Below, in pieces: positions 16,400 to 25,533 of a stretch of 64,000 bases of DNA. A program made the position numbers and the translations under genes. How positions within the stretch are numbered: the stretch's first letter is position 1; each line of letters starts with the position of its first letter. The stretch spans positions 62,001 to 126,000 of the forward strand of contig DATENC010000025.1 of NCBI GenBank assembly GCA_035275265.1. The letters run 5' to 3'. The notes beneath the pieces are model-generated. The model had not been told where the DNA came from and did no database searches. It was given only the letters and a program-made list of their open reading frames with translations. This stretch comes from JACQAP01 sp035275265 (GTDB taxonomy: Bacteria > Pseudomonadota > Gammaproteobacteria > Burkholderiales > JACQAP01).

Positions 16400-17289
16400 T
16401 CATCAACGGTGTTGCGATTGACGACACGTTTGCCGAGGCCTTCGGCATGCGCGCGACCCGTATCCTGATCACCGCGGTCAATCTCAAGTGGGCCTATCAT
16501 GCGGCGCGCGCGGCGACCGGATTCGCCACCTCGGTGATCGGCTGTGGCTGCGAGGCTGGCATCGAACGCGAACTGTCGACCGGCGAAACGCCCGATGGAC
16601 GGCCCGGTGTGGCGGTGTTGTTGTTCGCGGTTTCGAGCAAGGAACTCGCCAAGCAGGTCGAACGGCGTGTCGGCCAGTGCGTGCTGACCGCGCCCACGTC
16701 CGCGGTGTTCTCCGGAATCGAAGGCGAACCGATGAACCTGGGGAAGAATCTGCGTTTCTTCGGAGACGGGTATCAGAACTCCAAGGTGATTGGCGAACGG
16801 CGCTACTGGCGAATACCAGTGATGGACGGCGAATTCCTGTGCGAGGAAACCACAGGCGTGGTGCGCGCGGTTGGCGGCGGCAACTTCCTGGTGCTCGCGC
16901 ACGGACCGGCCGAGGCGCTGGCGGCATGCGAGGCGGCGATCGCGGCGATGACCAAGTTGCCGGGCGCCATCATGCCGTTTCCTGGCGGCCTGGTGCGCTC
17001 GGGTTCCAAAGTCGGTTCGAAATACAAGACACTCCCGGCTTCAACCAACGATGCCTTCTGCCCCCCACTACGAGGCGCCGTGAAGAGCGAACTCTCGCCG
17101 GAGGTAGGCGCAGTGCTGGAAATCGTGATCGACGGACTGACAGAGACGGATGTGCGCAACGCGATGCGCGCCGGGATTGAAGCCGCGTGCAAGGTCGGTT
17201 CGGCCGGAGGGGTGCTGCGCATAACCGCCGGCAACTACGGCGGCAAGCTCGGGCAGTTTCGTTTCGGGCTGCACGACATCGTGAAATGA
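16396..17289 (+). CDS. fhcD: Formylmethanofuran:H4MPT formyltransferase (complex subunit D)
   Basis: A 297-residue Ftr-family protein, which moves the formyl group from H4MPT to methylofuran. Recognised by IINGVAIDDTFAEAFGMRAT at the very start, VIGCGCEAGIERELSTGETP, RFFGDGYQNSKVI and PGAIMPFPGGLVRSGSKVGS. The family nearly always starts (M)IING, which points to TTG 16396 with GCGGAG six to seven bases upstream; the alternative TTG 16378 adds six unsupported residues. The start overlaps the fhcA stop (TTGA), and its own stop overlaps the ATG of fhcC. An UUG start inside a tightly chained operon may lower its output relative to its neighbours. Confidence 0.95.
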   Translation: MIINGVAIDDTFAEAFGMRATRILITAVNLKWAYHAARAATGFATSVIGCGCEAGIERELSTGETPDGRPGVAVLLFAVSSKELAKQVERRVGQCVLTAPTSAVFSGIEGEPMNLGKNLRFFGDGYQNSKVIGERRYWRIPVMDGEFLCEETTGVVRAVGGGNFLVLAHGPAEALAACEAAIAAMTKLPGAIMPFPGGLVRSGSKVGSKYKTLPASTNDAFCPPLRGAVKSELSPEVGAVLEIVIDGLTETDVRNAMRAGIEAACKVGSAGGVLRITAGNYGGKLGQFRFGLHDIVK

Positions 17290-18092
17290 GCGCGCTCACT
17301 CTTACACTACGCGCATTGCCCACTCAAAACGTCGACCTGTCGCCAGTAACACCCGACCGGCTGGCAGGCCTGGGCAAGGCGGCCATCGAGAACATTGCAC
17401 TCGGCAGCCGCGCGTCGGTGGCCGATCTGTTTGCAGTGAGCGGCGATGACGCACAGCAGATGATCATCCGCAACAGTTCGGATCGTCTCACCTGCATCGG
17501 CGGTGGAATGACGCAAGGCATGATCACGGTCGAAGGCAATTGCGGCGCGTATACGGGCATCGGCATGCGCGGAGGTCGGATTGACGTAACCGGCAACACT
17601 GGCCCGTTTTCGGGAAACGGAATGACTGCGGGCGGGCTTGAAATCCGCGGCGACACCGGCGACTTTCTCGGCGCGGCGTTACCAGGGGACAGGCAGGGAA
17701 TGCGCGGCGGAATCATCGTCGTGCACGGAAACGTCGGGGACCGTGCGGCCGATCGGATGCGTCGCGGGTTGATGCTGATCGGAGGAAATGCCGGTGCGTA
17801 CTGCGGCTCGCGCATGCTGGCCGGAACCATTCTGGTTTCGGGCCGCGTGGGCCCGATGCCGGGCTTTGGCCTCAGGCGCGGGAGCCTGCTCTTTGCGCGG
17901 CAGCCGCCCGAGTTGCCGGCGACTTTCCAGGACAGCGGTGAGCACTCATTGCTGTTCCTGACGCTCCTCGAGAAACAACTGCGACGGCAAGGCGATCGGT
18001 TCGCGCGCTTCCTGCCACTGGGGAATCGCGTGCGTCGCTATTGTGGTGATCTTGCCCGCGGCGGCACCGGAGAGATTCTGGTGCTTGTCTGA
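17286..18092 (+). CDS. fhcC: Formyltransferase/hydrolase complex subunit C (formylmethanofuran dehydrogenase C homologue)
   Basis: A 268-residue protein of the glutamate-synthase beta-helix (GxGxG) type. Repeats follow one another: ITVEGNCGAYTGIGMRGGRI, IDVTGNTGPFSGNGMTAGGL, IRGDTGDFLGAALPG, MRGGIIVVHGNVGDRAADRM, LMLIGGNAGAYCGSRMLAG. This structural subunit carries the methylofuran cofactor in characterised Fhc complexes. Its ATG overlaps the fhcD stop as ATGA. It closes the operon; no clear terminator hairpin follows before the convergent cyclase gene 100 bases on. Confidence 0.95.
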   Translation: MSALTLTLRALPTQNVDLSPVTPDRLAGLGKAAIENIALGSRASVADLFAVSGDDAQQMIIRNSSDRLTCIGGGMTQGMITVEGNCGAYTGIGMRGGRIDVTGNTGPFSGNGMTAGGLEIRGDTGDFLGAALPGDRQGMRGGIIVVHGNVGDRAADRMRRGLMLIGGNAGAYCGSRMLAGTILVSGRVGPMPGFGLRRGSLLFARQPPELPATFQDSGEHSLLFLTLLEKQLRRQGDRFARFLPLGNRVRRYCGDLARGGTGEILVLV

Positions 18093-18192
18093 CCACTCAA
18101 GACCACCGACCCGTCGGAGCATCGTACCATTCAAGACGGGAGCACGATCGATCGCTTGCAACTTTGGAGTCGTCGAGTCCCCTATTGAGTAG

Positions 18193-19371
18193 TCAGGCGG
18201 CCTTCTCCACATCACCGCTGACCACCATCCGATCGCGCCCGGTGCGTTTGGCAATGTACAAGGCATTGTCCGCCGCATCGAGAATTCCCTCGGCATTGCT
18301 CGCGTGTATCGGAAACTCGGCCACACCCAGCGATGCCGTGACGGACGGCAGCAAACGCCCCTGGTGCGGAATTTCCTGCCCGCGAATAGCTTCCAGGATC
18401 TGCCTGCCCCTTGCCTTCGCCGACTCCAACGCCGCATCCGGCATCAGGATCACGAACTCCTCGCCGCCAAATCGACAGGCGACGTCGCTGCCCCGAACCT
18501 GCGTCTGCAGCAACTGGCCAATGGAGCGCAGTACCGCGTCGCCGGCCTCGTGCCCGTATTCGTCGTTGAAGTGCTTGAAGTGATCGATATCGAGAATAAG
18601 GAGCGAAACCGGGTTGCCGCTACGGCGGGAACGCAAGATTTCCTGTTCCAGGCCAGCATCGAAGAAACGCCGGTTGAGCAGCCCGGTCAGGGGATCGCGC
18701 AGCGCCTGGTGACGCAGCGTCTTTTCGGTTTTTCTGACCTCCACCAGGTAGAGCCACAGCGTATACAACACATACATCAGTAAACCCAAGCCGGCCAGTG
18801 TTGCAGCAAAGAAGCTGACGCGGGTGGTTGTGACGGTGTCCTGCACGCGTTTTTCCTGTACCGAAAATGCATCTGCCTCGTCGATGCGGAACTCGCCGAT
18901 AAGTTTCCTAATCCGGTCCATGGTCCGTTTGCCTTCGTTGGTCATGGTTAGTTTCTGGGCGGCAGCGAACCCGGAATGCCGCCGCAGTTCGATCGAGGTC
19001 TGCAGTTCGCGGAATTTGAGGAATACCAGCGACTGAAGCGCGTCCAGCCTTTGTACCCCCAACGGCTCGTCGGCTCTGCTCTCATACAGTTCGATGAAAG
19101 TCGGCGTTAGCCTGCTGAGCGCCTCGCTGTAGGCCTCAAGGTAGTCGGCGTTGCCGGTAATGAGGAAACCGCGCTGGCTGGTCTCCGCATCGACCAGCCG
19201 CCCCTGAAGTTCAACGACGAGCCGCGAGGAGTCGAGTGTTCGCGACGCGTTCCGGGATTGTTCGACAAGAAGCACGCCGTTGCGGTATGTGATCGCCGCG
19301 TTGGTGATCAGCACCATGAACAACACGAGAAGAGCGATCGCGGGTTTCAGTGTCAGCAGCCATCTGCGCAT
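18193..19371 (-). CDS. Membrane diguanylate cyclase, CHASE3-GGDEF
   Basis: A 392-residue protein: membrane segment about residues 9-30 (KPAIALLVLFMVLITNAAIT), a CHASE3-type periplasmic domain about 35-185 (VDAETSQRGFLITGNADYLE is the family hallmark), a second membrane segment about 187-210, then a GGDEF domain. The active motif is GGEEF at residues 302-306, and an inhibitory-site RxxD (RGSD) lies five residues before it, so an active, product-inhibited c-di-GMP synthase is expected. It is convergent with fhcC and has no partner gene. The CHASE3 ligand is unknown. Confidence 0.92.
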   Translation of the reverse strand: MRRWLLTLKPAIALLVLFMVLITNAAITYRNGVLLVEQSRNASRTLDSSRLVVELQGRLVDAETSQRGFLITGNADYLEAYSEALSRLTPTFIELYESRADEPLGVQRLDALQSLVFLKFRELQTSIELRRHSGFAAAQKLTMTNEGKRTMDRIRKLIGEFRIDEADAFSVQEKRVQDTVTTTRVSFFAATLAGLGLLMYVLYTLWLYLVEVRKTEKTLRHQALRDPLTGLLNRRFFDAGLEQEILRSRRSGNPVSLLILDIDHFKHFNDEYGHEAGDAVLRSIGQLLQTQVRGSDVACRFGGEEFVILMPDAALESAKARGRQILEAIRGQEIPHQGRLLPSVTASLGVAEFPIHASNAEGILDAADNALYIAKRTGRDRMVVSGDVEKAA

Positions 19372-19438
19372 GATTCAGCCTCGACGCTGCGTGAAGAACC
19401 GTTGCAGAACATGGATCCGGCAGGATAGAACGCCACCT

Positions 19439-19744
19439 TCAGCGATTCTCGAGTTCGGCGGTTCTGTTTTCATAGGCCTTCAACATGCAGTCGACTTCGT
19501 TACAGGCATCGCGGATTTCGAAGGTCCAGCGGCGTTGGGTTTGCATGAGTGCGGCCGGGTCCGCGCCGCGGCGGATGGCTTCGCGAAACGCATACGCCAT
19601 CCGCTCGTCCGCCATCGCGAGCCGGCTGTTGGAACACAGCATTTTTTCTGCATTGGATCTGGCCCTGCTGCAGTCCAGCGCAGCCGGCACGGCAACCGGT
19701 GCCGCGAGCACGGCCGCGGCAACAACCAACAACAAAATCCTCAT
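19439..19744 (-). CDS. Small secreted protein with LprI-like domain
   Basis: A 101-residue protein with a clear signal peptide (MRILLLVVAAAVLAAPVAVP, cleavage near PAALD). The mature part fits the LprI/DUF1311 pattern of conserved cysteines and W: ALDCSRARSNAEKMLCSNSR, LMQTQRRWTFEIRDACNEV, CMLKAYENRTAEL. Some members bind lysozyme as inhibitors; many are uncharacterised. It lies 67 bases upstream of the CHASE3 cyclase start on the same strand, without sign of coupling. A role in envelope protection is possible but not shown. Confidence 0.72.
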   Translation of the reverse strand: MRILLLVVAAAVLAAPVAVPAALDCSRARSNAEKMLCSNSRLAMADERMAYAFREAIRRGADPAALMQTQRRWTFEIRDACNEVDCMLKAYENRTAELENR

Positions 19745-19909
19745 TAATTCCTCGAGTTACGAACCGCAAGAAGAAGCGAAAGTTGACCCGGTATTTTAAC
19801 GCGGCAGGACCGATTCGGACCGAATCTAGTGCGTTAAATATTGACGTGGAATCAATGGCGTGGGTCTGAATGGCCGCGGCATTTGGTCGTGGTCCCGCCA
19901 GCCTTTGCG

Positions 19910-20647
19910 TCAGGCAAGCATCAGGCGCCCGCCGACGAGCTTGGGAACGGCAGAGAGCGTGCTGAGTTCTGCTGCGTAATGCACTTCGTGGGTGAGCCCG
20001 CGCTCTATCATCATGCGGCCGACGCGCGCGCGCAGCAGGCAGTCTGCCGCGTCCTCGGCACGGAACAGGCTGCGCGCGGCGAGCGCCGCATCCGAGAAAT
20101 CGCTGCTTTCGTCCAACGCGTTCGACAGGAGGTCGACAAGATATCCGGCGCCGTACAGGTCTTCGAGGTTGACCATGCCCATCGAGCCGGAACAGACGAT
20201 CAGGATGGTCTGCCCGTGATGACTGCCGAGAACGTGGTTGACCACCGCTTCACCGTTCAACAGCGCTGCGGCATAAACGTGCTCGGCGTCCGAGGACTGC
20301 CGCAACGCCACCGTCCCGTTGGTGGTGGAGTAAATAAGCTTCCTGCCGGCAATGTTTTCTTTCAGCAGCGCGAGCGGCGTTGGCGAGGCAAACCCCGGCA
20401 AGGTTTCCGCATACAACTCGCCTGCGAGCACGTAACTGCCCTCTGCATGTTTTTGCGCTTCGGCATTGGCGCCGGCTTCGTCCAGCGTCGGGATAACCTC
20501 GGTCGCTCCGTTTGCGAGCGCAGTGATGATGGTCGAAGTCGCGAACAGCACATCCAGCACGATCGCCACCTTGCCTTCGAGTCGTTCGTGATCGAGGTCT
20601 TCCTTGCGAAACAGCACGTGAACCTTGTGCTTGAACAAATCGCTCAT
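19910..20647 (-). CDS. ComB-family 2-phosphosulfolactate phosphatase-like protein
   Basis: A 245-residue ComB-family protein. It shows VHVLFRKEDL at the start, then AIVLDVLFATSTIITALANG (the D-V-L/F-R-A-type active-site segment), LAGELYAETLPGF, RKLIYSTTNGTVALRQ and a C-terminal RMMIERGLTHEVHYAAELST. ComB removes phosphate from 2-phosphosulfolactate in archaeal coenzyme M synthesis; in bacteria without the rest of that route the natural substrate is unclear. No comA, comC or later genes are in view. Its ATG overlaps the MaoC-like stop (ATGA), so the two are co-translated, an unusual pairing. Confidence 0.82.
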   Translation of the reverse strand: MSDLFKHKVHVLFRKEDLDHERLEGKVAIVLDVLFATSTIITALANGATEVIPTLDEAGANAEAQKHAEGSYVLAGELYAETLPGFASPTPLALLKENIAGRKLIYSTTNGTVALRQSSDAEHVYAAALLNGEAVVNHVLGSHHGQTILIVCSGSMGMVNLEDLYGAGYLVDLLSNALDESSDFSDAALAARSLFRAEDAADCLLRARVGRMMIERGLTHEVHYAAELSTLSAVPKLVGGRLMLA

Positions 20648-21120
20648 TTTGCGAGGCCCCGGGGATTGCGGCGTCCGAACATGCCGTAGCCTTCCATCGT
20701 CATGACCTGCTCTCCGTTCTGATTGAATACTTCCCAGCGAGTTTTGACCAAGCCCATTTCGGGCCTGCTTGCAGAGGCACGGACTTCAATCGTGGTGCGT
20801 TGCGCGCGGATGGTATCGCCCGGACGCACCGGCTTCAGCCACTTGAGATTTTCAACGCCGGGTGACCCCAGACTTGCCGAGTCGAGCATGTAGGAGTCGC
20901 ACATCATGCGCATCACCAGTGCGACGGTATGCCAGCCGCTGGCTATCAGGCCGCCGTACACAGAGGCATTCGCCGCCGCTTCGTCGACGTGGAACGGCTG
21001 TGGGTCGAATTGCTTCGCAAAGGCGATGACCTCGTCTTTTTCGACGCGCTTCTCGCCGAGCGGGTGCACCTCACCAACCTTGAAGTCCTCCCAGAAGTAC
21101 CTCGGTTCCTTATCGATCAT
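20644..21120 (-). CDS. MaoC-like hot-dog dehydratase
   Basis: A 158-residue single hot-dog-fold protein of the MaoC (R-specific enoyl-CoA hydratase) family. Seen are YFWEDFKVGEVHPLGEKRV, the active-site helix AKQFDPQPFHVDEAAA with the catalytic Asp/His pair, VYGGLIASGWHTVALVMRMM and WLKPVRPGDTIRAQRTTIEV. It probably hydrates an enoyl-CoA in the cytoplasm. It heads a two-gene unit with the ComB-like gene, and a plausible sigma-70 promoter lies directly upstream. Acyl-CoA dehydrogenases encoded next on the same strand would supply enoyl-CoA. Confidence 0.88.
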   Translation of the reverse strand: MIDKEPRYFWEDFKVGEVHPLGEKRVEKDEVIAFAKQFDPQPFHVDEAAANASVYGGLIASGWHTVALVMRMMCDSYMLDSASLGSPGVENLKWLKPVRPGDTIRAQRTTIEVRASASRPEMGLVKTRWEVFNQNGEQVMTMEGYGMFGRRNPRGLAK

Positions 21121-21134
21121 ATTGTTGCTACTGA

Positions 21135-21163
21135 TCTATACGTTCTCGCTTCGTTCCATTCAA
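21135..21163 (-). promoter_or_regulatory. Possible sigma-70 promoter for the MaoC/ComB unit
   Basis: On the minus strand TTGAAT (21158-21163) and TATAGA (21135-21140) are 17 bases apart. Transcription would start about 8-10 bases before the MaoC ATG, giving a very short leader with no Shine-Dalgarno. Confidence 0.35.
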
Positions 21164-21442
21164 TAACCTGCAGCGTTCCGGCACAACCGAACTGAGGAAT
21201 ACTCCAAGGCAATTCGGAACTGTGAATTCCTATCAAACAGTCAGAGACCCGCCTGCATCGACGAGACAAAAAAGAAGTTTGATCAGATGTTAGTAGGAGC
21301 ACTTTTGGCCACGAAAGTCTCCACGCGCTCGGACTCGATGGTTCTTGACTGAGTCCCCAATTCGCGAACCGAGAAATTCTTGCTGCCTTTAGTGAATTCC
21401 TGACAGTATTTGTCCTGATTTCCTCGGTGTGGCAACCCTCTC
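21164..21442. other. Gap between the MaoC unit and the acyl-CoA dehydrogenase genes, no gene seen
   Basis: Together with the promoter stretch, 322 bases separate the MaoC start from the stop of the acyl-CoA dehydrogenase. No frame of convincing composition is present and no strong hairpin with T tail was found. The GC content falls below that of the flanking genes, as usual for spacer. Confidence 0.5.
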
Positions 21443-22630
21443 TCAGATTTTCACCCAGGATTTGCGAGGCGCCTTGAGTTGCGCTGCGGGCTGGTCTTCC
21501 TTCATCGTGGCAAAGCGCTGCCGCTGGTACGCCGCGTTGCCGAAAAGAACATCGATCGCGGTTAGCCTTTTGAAGTAGTGGCTGACGTTGAGTTCATCGG
21601 TCATGCCCATGCCACCGTGCAACTGGATCGCCTGCTGGCCGACATAACGACCGGCCCGGCCGATCAATTCTTTCGCAGCCGCAATTGCTTTGCGACGTTC
21701 CGGCACGTTCGGCGAATCGACACGGGATGCGGCAAGTACCGCCATCGACCGCGCCTGCTCAAGATGGATCAGCATGTCCACGGCTCGATGCTGCAGCGCC
21801 TGAAAGCGTCCGATCGGCTGGCCAAATTGCTGGCGGGTTTTGAGGTACTCGACCGTGGCCGCATGCAGCGAATCCATGATACCGACGGCTTCGGCACACA
21901 GAGCGGCCATCGCACGGTCGGCGACAGCCTCTATCAGCGGCATCGCCGCATCGAGCGTGCCGATCACCGACTCCGGACCGACTTTCACGCCACTGAGCTG
22001 CAGGTCCAGCGCGCGCGTGCCGTCGAACAGCGGGTACTCCTGGCCGCCCAGGTTTCCCTCGTCTGCCTCGACGATGAACAGCGTCACGCCGTGGACGTCA
22101 CGCGGGTTGCCGGAGGTACGCGCGGAGACGATGAATTTCTCCGCCACCGGGCCATGAAGTACCAGCGCCTTCTCGCCTTCCAGCACGAAGTTATTGCCGT
22201 CACGGATTGCGCGCGTCTCGACATGGTTGAGCTCGAAGCGGGCGTTCGGTTCAGTATGGGCAAACGCCAGCAGCATCGTGCCGTCGATGATCTTCGGGAT
22301 CAGAATCTTCTTCTGCCAATCGGCGCCGCCGAGATCGACGCAGCCTCCGGCCAGCACCACGGTGGCAAGGTAGGGTTCGAGTGAAAGATGCCGGCCCAGC
22401 GCTTCCATCACCAGCATGGTCTCGACTCCGGCCCCGCCGAAGCCACCGTACTCCGGCGAAAATGGCACGCCGAGCACCCCCAGCGACGCCAGCCCTTCCC
22501 AGAGTTGCGAATTCATCGGCAAGCGTTCGGCGAGCATCTTTCGGCGCTGTTCGAAGCTGCAATTCTTCTCCAGGAAGCGATGCACGCTGTCCTTGAGCAT
22601 TTGTTGTTCTTCAGTCAGTGAAAAATCCAT
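21443..22630 (-). CDS. Acyl-CoA dehydrogenase
   Basis: A 395-residue FAD-dependent acyl-CoA dehydrogenase. It starts MDFSLTEEQQMLKDSVHRFL, has LGVLGVPFSPEYGGFGGAGV, FAHTEPNARFE, the C-terminal flavin helix RQQFGQPIGRFQALQHRAVD and LHGGMGMTDELNVSHYFKRL. Members of this shorter subgroup often pair with a second, partner dehydrogenase, as here: the next gene upstream (22670-23866) is a distinct paralogue 39 bases away on the same strand. Such pairs can form heteromeric enzymes acting on sterol-type or unusual acyl-CoAs. The substrate is not defined by sequence. Confidence 0.92.
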   Translation of the reverse strand: MDFSLTEEQQMLKDSVHRFLEKNCSFEQRRKMLAERLPMNSQLWEGLASLGVLGVPFSPEYGGFGGAGVETMLVMEALGRHLSLEPYLATVVLAGGCVDLGGADWQKKILIPKIIDGTMLLAFAHTEPNARFELNHVETRAIRDGNNFVLEGEKALVLHGPVAEKFIVSARTSGNPRDVHGVTLFIVEADEGNLGGQEYPLFDGTRALDLQLSGVKVGPESVIGTLDAAMPLIEAVADRAMAALCAEAVGIMDSLHAATVEYLKTRQQFGQPIGRFQALQHRAVDMLIHLEQARSMAVLAASRVDSPNVPERRKAIAAAKELIGRAGRYVGQQAIQLHGGMGMTDELNVSHYFKRLTAIDVLFGNAAYQRQRFATMKEDQPAAQLKAPRKSWVKI

Positions 22631-22669
22631 GGGTCAAATTCCTTGAGGCACCGAGCACACTCCTCTGGT

Positions 22670-23866
<1,197 letters not shown>

Positions 23867-24090
23867 CGGGAATTTCCTGGTGAAGGCTGCAAGTGCCTGG
23901 CCGGTTTCTTGGATGGCCGGTCGAGTTCATGTGTTGGCGAATGCGCCACAGAAACAGAATAAGGGAAGGTTCACGTCCAGGCAATCATGCTGGCCGCAGG
24001 CAGTTGCGCCGCACTATAATGACCCCACTGATCAAGCGTCTGTCCGGACAGCGCACCCTCGTTCGCGCTCCGGCATCCGAGGAGACCCCC

Positions 24091-25443
24091 ATGAACATGC
24101 CCGACGAAAAGGCTCTGCGGCAACTGAATGAATCGCTCAATCTCGAACCGCTGTGGATTCCCTTCACGGCGAATCGCCAGTTCAAGGCGGAGCCGCGCCT
24201 GCTGGTGGCCGCCAAGGACATGCACTATTGGACTCAGGACGGCCGCAAGGTACTCGACGGTATCGCCGGTCTTTGGGCTGTAAACGCGGGCCACTGCCGC
24301 CAGAAAATTGTAGACGCGATCAAGAAGCAGGCAGAAACCATTGACTACGCCACGGGCTTCCAGTTGCATCATCCAGGCGCGTTCCAGGCGGCGGAAAAGC
24401 TGGTTTCGATCACGCCCAAGGGTCTGGACCATGTGTTCTTCACCAACTCCGGATCGGAAGCCGTGGACACGGCGCTCAAGATTGCGCTGGCCTATCATCG
24501 CGTGCGTGGCGAAGGCACCCGCCGGATATTGATCGGCCGCGAACGCGGGTATCACGGCGTGGGCTTTGGCGGCATCTCGGTCGGCGGCATGTCCGGGAAC
24601 CGCAAGACTTTCGGCAACATGCTGGCCTCGGTCGATCATCTGCGCCACACCCACGACCTAGTGCGCAACGCCTACTCGCGTGGACAGCCCGAGCACGGCG
24701 CCGAGTTCGCCGACGAACTCGAACGCCTGGTGCAGCTTCACGACGCATCCAACATCGCCGCTGTGATCGTCGAGCCGGTTGCGGGTTCCACCGGAGTGCT
24801 GGTGCCGCCGAAAGGTTATCTGCAGAAGCTGCGCCAGATTTGCGACAAGTACGGCATCCTGCTGATATTCGATGAAGTGATCACCGGATTCGGCCGCACC
24901 GGCAAGGCCTTCGCCGCGCAGACATTCGGCGTCACGCCGGACATGATCACCTGCGCCAAGGCGCTCACCAATGCCGCGGTGCCGATGGGTGGCGTGATCG
25001 TGAAAAAGGAGATCTACGATACCTTCATGGAAAAAGGCGGCGCGGCCGGCAACATCGAGTTCTTCCACGGCTACACTTATTCCGGCCACCCGCTGGCCTC
25101 GGCAGCAGCCTGCGCAGCGCTCGACCTGTTCAAGGAAGAAAAGCTGTTCGAGCGTGCTGCGGAACTCGCGCCTTACTGGGAAGACGCGGCGCACTCGTTG
25201 AAGGGCCTGCCGCATGTAATCGACATCCGCACCATCGGGCTGGTCGCCGGCATCGAACTGCAACCCATGGCCGACAAACCCGGTGCGCGCGCGTTCGAGG
25301 CTTTCCTGCGGGCCTACAACAAGAACGTGCTGATCCGTACCACCGGCGACACCATCGCGCTCTCGCCGTCGTTCATCATCGAAAAGAACCAGATCGATGC
25401 GCTTTTCGATACTGTTCGCGACGTTCTCAAGACGCTTCCGTGA
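24091..25443 (+). CDS. Omega-amino acid:pyruvate aminotransferase (class III, PLP)
   Basis: A 450-residue class III aminotransferase close to beta-alanine/omega-amino acid:pyruvate transaminases. Shown by NLEPLWIPFTANRQFKAEPR, FFTNSGSEAVDTALKIALAY, ERGYHGVGFGGISVGGM, LLIFDEVITGFGRTGKAF and the PLP lysine in ITCAKALTNAAVPMGG (Lys290). ATG 24091 follows GAGGAGA by a proper distance; the frame is open upstream without homology. It precedes an M81-family gene and a semialdehyde dehydrogenase on the same strand. The likely route is beta-alanine (or similar amine) to malonate semialdehyde to acetyl-CoA. Confidence 0.92.
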   Translation: MNMPDEKALRQLNESLNLEPLWIPFTANRQFKAEPRLLVAAKDMHYWTQDGRKVLDGIAGLWAVNAGHCRQKIVDAIKKQAETIDYATGFQLHHPGAFQAAEKLVSITPKGLDHVFFTNSGSEAVDTALKIALAYHRVRGEGTRRILIGRERGYHGVGFGGISVGGMSGNRKTFGNMLASVDHLRHTHDLVRNAYSRGQPEHGAEFADELERLVQLHDASNIAAVIVEPVAGSTGVLVPPKGYLQKLRQICDKYGILLIFDEVITGFGRTGKAFAAQTFGVTPDMITCAKALTNAAVPMGGVIVKKEIYDTFMEKGGAAGNIEFFHGYTYSGHPLASAAACAALDLFKEEKLFERAAELAPYWEDAAHSLKGLPHVIDIRTIGLVAGIELQPMADKPGARAFEAFLRAYNKNVLIRTTGDTIALSPSFIIEKNQIDALFDTVRDVLKTLP

Positions 25444-25533
25444 CAATTGCTTTCACGTTGATTTGATGTTCCTTGTTTGGTTGTCTTTCGTGTCTTCGCG
25501 CCCTTCGTCGTCAATGCCGCATAGGGGTCTCCA

